9,436 nucleotides of DNA from an uncultured Pelagibacteraceae bacterium (GTDB taxonomy: Bacteria > Pseudomonadota > Alphaproteobacteria > Pelagibacterales > Pelagibacteraceae): positions 1-9,436 of the forward strand of contig CAJXDV010000033.1 in assembly GCA_913052435.1 (NCBI GenBank), given 5' to 3'. The notes beneath the pieces are model-generated. The model saw only the letters and a program-made list of their open reading frames with translations. It searched no databases and was not told the DNA's origin. Position numbers and translations under genes: made by a program. Shown here one piece after another: positions 5,950 through 9,436 of this stretch (its first letter is position 1; every line of letters starts with the position of its first letter).

Positions 5950-6328
5950 GACTCTCCGTTTGTTTTTGCTTTTCTGTTAAAATTATTGTTAAATTAGAAT
6001 ATGGTTTAATAATTCTAGCAGCTCTGCCTTTTGCTCTTGCTCTAAATCTTTTCATTATAACTTGTTTTCCACAATAAGCTTCTTTAACAATTAAATTATC
6101 GATATCATACTGATAGTTATTTTCTGCATTAGCAACTGCTGATGAAATTGTTTTTTTAATATCTTTTGATATTCTTTTTTCTGAAAAAGATAAATCACGA
6201 ATTGCAATATCTACTTTTTTTCCCACGATTGATTTTAATATTGGTTTTAATTTTCTAACGCTAGATCTGATATTTTTGTTAACAGATTTAACTAGTTTTG
6301 AGTCAATTGTTTGTTTAGCTTTATTCAT
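5933..6328 (-). CDS. rplV: 50S ribosomal protein L22
   Basis: Large-subunit protein whose long beta-hairpin lines the nascent-peptide exit tunnel near the L4 loop, a region linked to macrolide sensitivity. At 131 aa it is longer than E. coli L22 (110), as in alphaproteobacterial homologues. The N-terminal helical part is diverged ([22 protein letters not shown]). It is followed by clear signatures: [26 protein letters not shown] (about residues 46-71), and the hairpin with [34 protein letters not shown] (about 82-117). The Gln/Thr/Ser/Gly tail (about 120-131) is read in another frame as the rpsC ribosome binding site and start, over a 17-nt overlap. The ATG follows the rpsS stop by 2 nt without a strong Shine-Dalgarno sequence. 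Confidence 0.97.
   Translation of the reverse strand: MNKAKQTIDSKLVKSVNKNIRSSVRKLKPILKSIVGKKVDIAIRDLSFSEKRISKDIKKTISSAVANAENNYQYDIDNLIVKEAYCGKQVIMKRFRARAKGRAARIIKPYSNLTIILTEKQKQTESHGTKG
5952..5957 (-). promoter_or_regulatory. Shine-Dalgarno (GGAGAG) of rpsC, inside rplV
   Basis: GGAGAG ends 2 nt before the rpsC ATG and is itself part of the L22 C-terminal codons (Thr-Glu-Ser region). The GGAG core has a 4-nt spacer, short for a bacterial site. The canonical S3 N-terminus nevertheless makes this start firm. Confidence 0.65.
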
Positions 6329-6330
6329 TT

Positions 6331-6639
6331 TTATTTATTATTTTCTCTTTTAGCTCCACCTTCAATTTTTGCTTTTTTATCTGCTGGAGTATGTCCAAAA
6401 AACTGTCTTGTAGGAGCAAATTCACCAAATTTATGGCCAACCATATCTTCAGAAATTGTAATAGGTATAAATTTTTTTCCATTATAAATCAAAAAACTGA
6501 AACCAACAAAATCTGGAATAATTGTTGATTTTCTTGACCATGTTTTAATTGGTTTTTTGTTAGGGTTATTTTTTATTTTTTCTACTTTTTTAATTAAACT
6601 TTCTTCTACAAAAGGTCCTTTCCAAACTGATCTTGACAT
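6331..6639 (-). CDS. rpsS: 30S ribosomal protein S19
   Basis: Small-subunit head protein next to S13, near the tRNA anticodon stem and the intersubunit bridge. At 102 aa it is about ten longer than E. coli S19. The opening [12 protein letters not shown], with Trp at residue 6, is characteristic of alphaproteobacteria. The core follows the family: [43 protein letters not shown] (about residues 53-79) and [12 protein letters not shown]. The extra length is a basic, Asn-rich C-terminal tail (GGAKRENNK). The gene starts 3 nt after the rplB stop. Only a weak AGAG is seen 7 nt upstream. Confidence 0.98.
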   Translation of the reverse strand: MSRSVWKGPFVEESLIKKVEKIKNNPNKKPIKTWSRKSTIIPDFVGFSFLIYNGKKFIPITISEDMVGHKFGEFAPTRQFFGHTPADKKAKIEGGAKRENNK

Positions 6640-6642
6640 AAT

Positions 6643-7476
6643 TTAACTCTTTTTCTTTTTTCTTCTTCTTATTATAAATTTATCTGTTCTTTTGTTGTCT
6701 CTAGTTTTCAAACCTTTCGCAGATTGACCGGTTGGTGATACAGGATGTCTTCCTCCGGCTGATTTACCTTCACCACCACCATGTGGATGATCAACTGGAT
6801 TTTTAACAACTCCTCTTGTATGTGGTCTTCTTCCTAACCATCTAGATCTTCCTGCTTTACCAATTTTTATATTTTTTTGATCTGGATTTGATAAAACTCC
6901 AATAGTTGCTAATGATCTTGAATCAATTCTTCTAACTTCTCCAGATGACATTTTAATTATTGAATAATTGCCATCAATACCTGATATTGTTACAGATGAT
7001 CCTGCTGCTCTTGCTATTTTTCCGCCTGCCCCTGGTTGTATTTCTACGTTATGAATATCAATTCCTACGGGAATATCTTGTAATGGCAGACAATTTCCAG
7101 ATTTAATTTCTACGTTAGGTCCATTCTTAATTTTTTCACCTACACTAATATTCTGTGGAGCCAGGTAATAAAATTTTTTTCCATCCTCAAATTTAACAAG
7201 CATAATATGGCATGATCTATTTGGATCATATTCTATTCTTTCTACTTCGGCGACCATGTCAAATTTATTTCTATAAAAATCAATCTTTCTATATTTGTGT
7301 TTATGACCGCCTCCATGATTTCTTGATGTAATTCTACCTAGGTTATTTCTTCCTTTTGAAGAGTTATTTGCTGAAGTTAAAGGTTTATATGGTTTTCCTT
7401 TCCATAAACCTGTTTTGCTAACTAGAACGGTTCCTCTAGTTGATTTTGTATATGGTTTAAAAGTTTTTAATGACAT
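6643..7476 (-). CDS. rplB: 50S ribosomal protein L2
   Basis: Highly conserved large-subunit protein required for subunit joining and peptidyl-transferase centre formation. The 277-aa length is standard. The N-terminal OB-fold part contains [26 protein letters not shown] (split around residue 50) and [11 protein letters not shown]. The middle SH3-like domain has [24 protein letters not shown]. The C-terminus has [26 protein letters not shown], including the histidine equivalent to E. coli His229 at about residue 230, and a K/R-rich end. It follows rplW after 3 nt. A CCGGAA about 8 nt upstream of the ATG is a modest ribosome binding site. It is the longest complete gene of the window. Confidence 0.99.
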   Translation of the reverse strand: [277 protein letters not shown]

Positions 7477-7479
7477 AAA

Positions 7480-7773
7480 TTAAATTCCGGTTGTTAGATC
7501 AATATTCTGACCTTTCTTTAATGTTATTATTGCTTTTTTATACCCTTTTATTTTAACTTTTTTTCCTCTTGTAAGTTTATTTCTAGTTTTTTTATTTATT
7601 ATATTAATTTTAGTTACATTAACTTTAAAAATTTTCTCAATATTCTTTTTTAAATTTTTTTTATTTGCTTTTTTTGGCACTCTAAAAATTATTTTGTTTT
7701 GTTCAGATAAATTAGTCGATTTCTCTGTAACAACAGGAAATAAAATTTTGTCGTATAAATGTATTTTATTCAT
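7480..7773 (-). CDS. rplW: 50S ribosomal protein L23
   Basis: Large-subunit protein at the exit of the nascent-chain tunnel and docking site for trigger factor and SRP. At 97 aa it matches the usual length. Family features are the N-terminal PVVTEKSTNLSEQNKIIF (about residues 13-30), VPKKANKKNLKKNIEKIFKVNVTKINI (about 32-58), the basic loop with TRGKKVKIKGYKKAIITLK, and the terminal GQNIDLTTGI, comparable to KEGQ-LDF. The ATG lies inside the last codons of rplD, overlapping by 8 nt. No Shine-Dalgarno sequence is visible, as the region upstream is A-rich, so coupling to rplD is likely. Confidence 0.97.
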   Translation of the reverse strand: MNKIHLYDKILFPVVTEKSTNLSEQNKIIFRVPKKANKKNLKKNIEKIFKVNVTKINIINKKTRNKLTRGKKVKIKGYKKAIITLKKGQNIDLTTGI

Positions 7774-8395
7774 TTAAATATTTTTTTTCTAATTCTTTTA
7801 TTGATGTTTCTGTAAAAATAACTTTTTTATATTTAGCTAAATCAAACGCGCTAAAATGATTTGTGTCTGTAATTTTAATATTTGGTATATTTTTTCCCGA
7901 TTTATAAATGTTTTCTTTAGATTTTTTATCTGCAATAATTATTGAATTCACAGCTTCAAATTTCTTAAGTATTTGATTCATTTCTTTTGTTTTTAGAATT
8001 TTTTTCTCAAAATCGTTAAAAATTAAAAGATTTTTCATTATATTTTTTTCTGTGATTATTGAAGCAATACATAATTTTTTTTCTGTTTTATTTAATTTTC
8101 TTACTTTATATTTTGTTTCTCCTTTTGGACCATGGGCTACTCCTCCACCAACAAAAATAGGCGCTTTTCTACTCGCATGTCTTGCATTGCCAGTACCTTT
8201 TTGCGAATATATTTTAGAAGTAGAACCTTTAATTTCGTTTTTCTGTTTTGTTTTGGCTTTTCTTCCTTTGTAATTCGCATTGGTTTTATAAATCACATTG
8301 CTTACAAGTTGATTATTTATCTTGGCTGCAAAAATTTTATCTAACACCTCAATTATGTCTTTTTTTCCATCAATGCTTAATTTATCTAATTTCAT
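7766..8395 (-). CDS. rplD: 50S ribosomal protein L4
   Basis: Large-subunit protein whose loop reaches the exit tunnel opposite L22. In E. coli it also represses the S10 operon. At 209 aa it is close to the family norm of about 200-206. The tunnel-loop signature is strong: NANYKGRKAKTKQKNEIKGS, YSQKGTGNARHASRKAP-FVGGG-AHGPKG (about residues 63-92). The C-terminal globular domain (about 93-209) is diverged and Lys/Ile/Asn-rich but keeps the NI--A.. and K--I-TE---KELEK ending. The start overlaps the rplC stop by 4 nt (ATGA), and no strong Shine-Dalgarno sequence precedes it. Control of this operon by L4 is known for gammaproteobacteria. The leader needed to judge it here is outside the window. 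Confidence 0.97.
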   Translation of the reverse strand: MKLDKLSIDGKKDIIEVLDKIFAAKINNQLVSNVIYKTNANYKGRKAKTKQKNEIKGSTSKIYSQKGTGNARHASRKAPIFVGGGVAHGPKGETKYKVRKLNKTEKKLCIASIITEKNIMKNLLIFNDFEKKILKTKEMNQILKKFEAVNSIIIADKKSKENIYKSGKNIPNIKITDTNHFSAFDLAKYKKVIFTETSIKELEKKYLNE

Positions 8396-9105
8396 TTATT
8401 TTTTTTCTTTTCTGGAACTTTTTTTTGTTTTTCTATAACTTCAATTTTTTCTTTTATTGTTAATTTTCTAATATTTTTGATTGCTTTTTTTATTAATACT
8501 TCTGAATGTTTTGATCCTGGTATAGATCCTTTTAAATAAAGCAGGTTGTTTTCTGAATCTGTTTTAATGATCTCAATGTTTTGAATGGTTCTTAATTTAT
8601 CACCCATATGTCCAGCCATTTTTTTTCCTTTAAATACTTTTCCGGGATCTTGCCTTTGACCTGTAGATCCATGTGATCTATGTGAAACAGAAACTCCATG
8701 AGTTGCTCTTAATCCAGAAAAATTATGTCTTTTCATGACTCCGGCAAATCCTTTTCCTATTGTTTTTGATTTTACATCAACAAATTTTATATCTTTGAAA
8801 ATTTCTAAACCTAATTCGTTACCTTCTTTATAATTATTTAAATCATTAACCCTAAATTCCTTTAAAACTTTTTTTGGTTCTGTATTTTTTTTTGTGAAAT
8901 ATCCTTTCATCGACTTGGTTAACTTTGAATTTTTAATTTTTCCAAATCCAACTTGAATAGCTTTATATCCTCTTTTTTCTTGATCAATTAGTTGTATAAT
9001 TCTACCAGTTTCCATTTTTAATACAGTTACAGGTACTGACTGACCTGATTTGTAAAATTCTCGAGACATTCCTATTTTTTTCCCTAGTAATGCGATATCT
9101 GTCAT
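8392..9105 (-). CDS. rplC: 50S ribosomal protein L3
   Basis: Early 50S assembly protein whose central extension reaches the peptidyl-transferase centre. At 237 aa it is longer than E. coli L3 (209). The extra length lies partly in the middle and partly in a Lys/Glu-rich tail (about residues 215-237), as is common in alphaproteobacteria. Conserved parts are [37 protein letters not shown] (about 117-131), and [35 protein letters not shown] (starting about 134, here quoted in two overlapping motifs: THGVSVSHR and [15 protein letters not shown]). The GQ at about 149-150 corresponds to the glutamine methylated by PrmB in E. coli. The start overlaps the rpsJ stop by 1 nt, with a GGAG 11 nt upstream. 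Confidence 0.98.
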   Translation of the reverse strand: MTDIALLGKKIGMSREFYKSGQSVPVTVLKMETGRIIQLIDQEKRGYKAIQVGFGKIKNSKLTKSMKGYFTKKNTEPKKVLKEFRVNDLNNYKEGNELGLEIFKDIKFVDVKSKTIGKGFAGVMKRHNFSGLRATHGVSVSHRSHGSTGQRQDPGKVFKGKKMAGHMGDKLRTIQNIEIIKTDSENNLLYLKGSIPGSKHSEVLIKKAIKNIRKLTIKEKIEVIEKQKKVPEKKKNK

Positions 9106-9413
9106 TATATTTTAATCTCCACATCTACGCCTGAAGCTAAGTCTAACTTCATTAATGCTTCTACCGTTGCTGGTGTTGGTTCGATTATATCTATTAATCT
9201 CTTATGTGTTCTGGTTTCAAATTGTTCTCTACTTTTTTTATCTATATGAGGAGATCTTAGAACTGTATATTTTTCTATTTTAGTTGGAAGAGGAATTGGT
9301 CCTTTAATATTGGCCCCTGTTCTTTTTACAGTATTTACTATTTCTTCGGTTGACTGATCTAAAACTTTATTATCGTAAGCCCTCAATTTTATTCTAATAT
9401 TTTGTTTGTCCAT
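9105..9413 (-). CDS. rpsJ: 30S ribosomal protein S10
   Basis: Small-subunit head protein that also serves as NusE in transcription antitermination, pairing with NusB and linking ribosomes to NusG. At 102 aa it matches the family. Conserved parts are [21 protein letters not shown] (read as two halves around residue 16), [17 protein letters not shown], and [27 protein letters not shown] (about residues 49-76), ending [12 protein letters not shown]. The ATG has AGGA 5 nt upstream, a good ribosome binding site. It is the first gene of the operon seen here. Only 23 nt precede it, so whether a promoter or leader or a tuf gene lies directly upstream cannot be seen. Confidence 0.99.
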   Translation of the reverse strand: MDKQNIRIKLRAYDNKVLDQSTEEIVNTVKRTGANIKGPIPLPTKIEKYTVLRSPHIDKKSREQFETRTHKRLIDIIEPTPATVEALMKLDLASGVDVEIKI

Positions 9414-9418
9414 TATTA

Positions 9419-9422
9419 TCCT
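9419..9422 (-). promoter_or_regulatory. Shine-Dalgarno (AGGA) of rpsJ
   Basis: AGGA with a 5-nt spacer to the ATG at 9413. It lies in the only non-coding DNA at the right edge (9414-9436), where no promoter can be identified. Confidence 0.75.
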
Positions 9423-9436
9423 GTTTTCTTTGTAAC

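Noticed and set aside
8248..8463. Plus-strand frames rich in Phe and Leu that look like membrane proteins (also at 8052-8273 and 8132-8344)
   Set aside because: These are antisense to rplD and rplC. Runs of A in lysine codons become runs of T (Phe) on the other strand, producing false hydrophobic segments.
9414..9436. Possible S10-operon leader or promoter at the right edge
   Set aside because: Only 23 nt are available, holding the rpsJ ribosome binding site. No -10/-35 or structured leader can be judged.

Overview
The window is an ordinary but very compact ribosomal-protein superoperon. It has 21 genes, all on the minus strand, so transcription runs from position 9436 down to 1. The DNA is strongly AT-rich by eye (GC not counted). 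The proteins are rich in Lys, Asn and Ile, and their signature motifs are alphaproteobacterial, for example S19 opening with [11 protein letters not shown]15 with RVGRG and GQKSRSGVAI, and S17 with MPKK-LSG-VVSDK. AT-richness, near-zero intergenic DNA and alphaproteobacterial signatures together suggest a streamlined marine alphaproteobacterium of the SAR11/Pelagibacterales type. That placement is inferred and was not tested by a search.

In transcription order: rpsJ (S10), rplC (L3), rplD (L4), rplW (L23), rplB (L2), rpsS (S19), rplV (L22), rpsC (S3), rplP (L16), rpmC (L29), rpsQ (S17), rplN (L14), rplX (L24), rplE (L5), rpsN (S14), rpsH (S8), rplF (L6), rplR (L18), rpsE (S5), rplO (L15), and the first 242 codons of secY, which runs off the left edge. 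This is the E. coli S10 operon joined directly to the spc operon. The window starts just upstream of rpsJ, so any leader, promoter and the usual upstream tuf/fusA genes lie outside it. The rest of secY, and genes usually found after it such as adk, rpsM, rpsK and rpoA, lie beyond position 1.

Of the 20 gene junctions, 13 overlap (eight by 1 nt, two by 4 nt, two by 8 nt, one by 17 nt). The other seven have gaps of 2-10 nt, 25 nt in total. No promoter, terminator, RNA gene, mobile element, CRISPR array or stretch of non-coding DNA was found, and no room exists for one. Expression therefore probably depends on a promoter upstream of the window plus translational coupling.

Departures from the textbook operon are: no rpmD (L30) between rpsE and rplO; an L24 that lacks its usual C-terminal segment; fusion of the S10 and spc units through an ATGA overlap; a 17-nt rplV/rpsC overlap; and two long poly(A) tracts (A13 in rpsQ, A11 in rplO) inside essential genes. 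I see no evidence of an undescribed biological system here.
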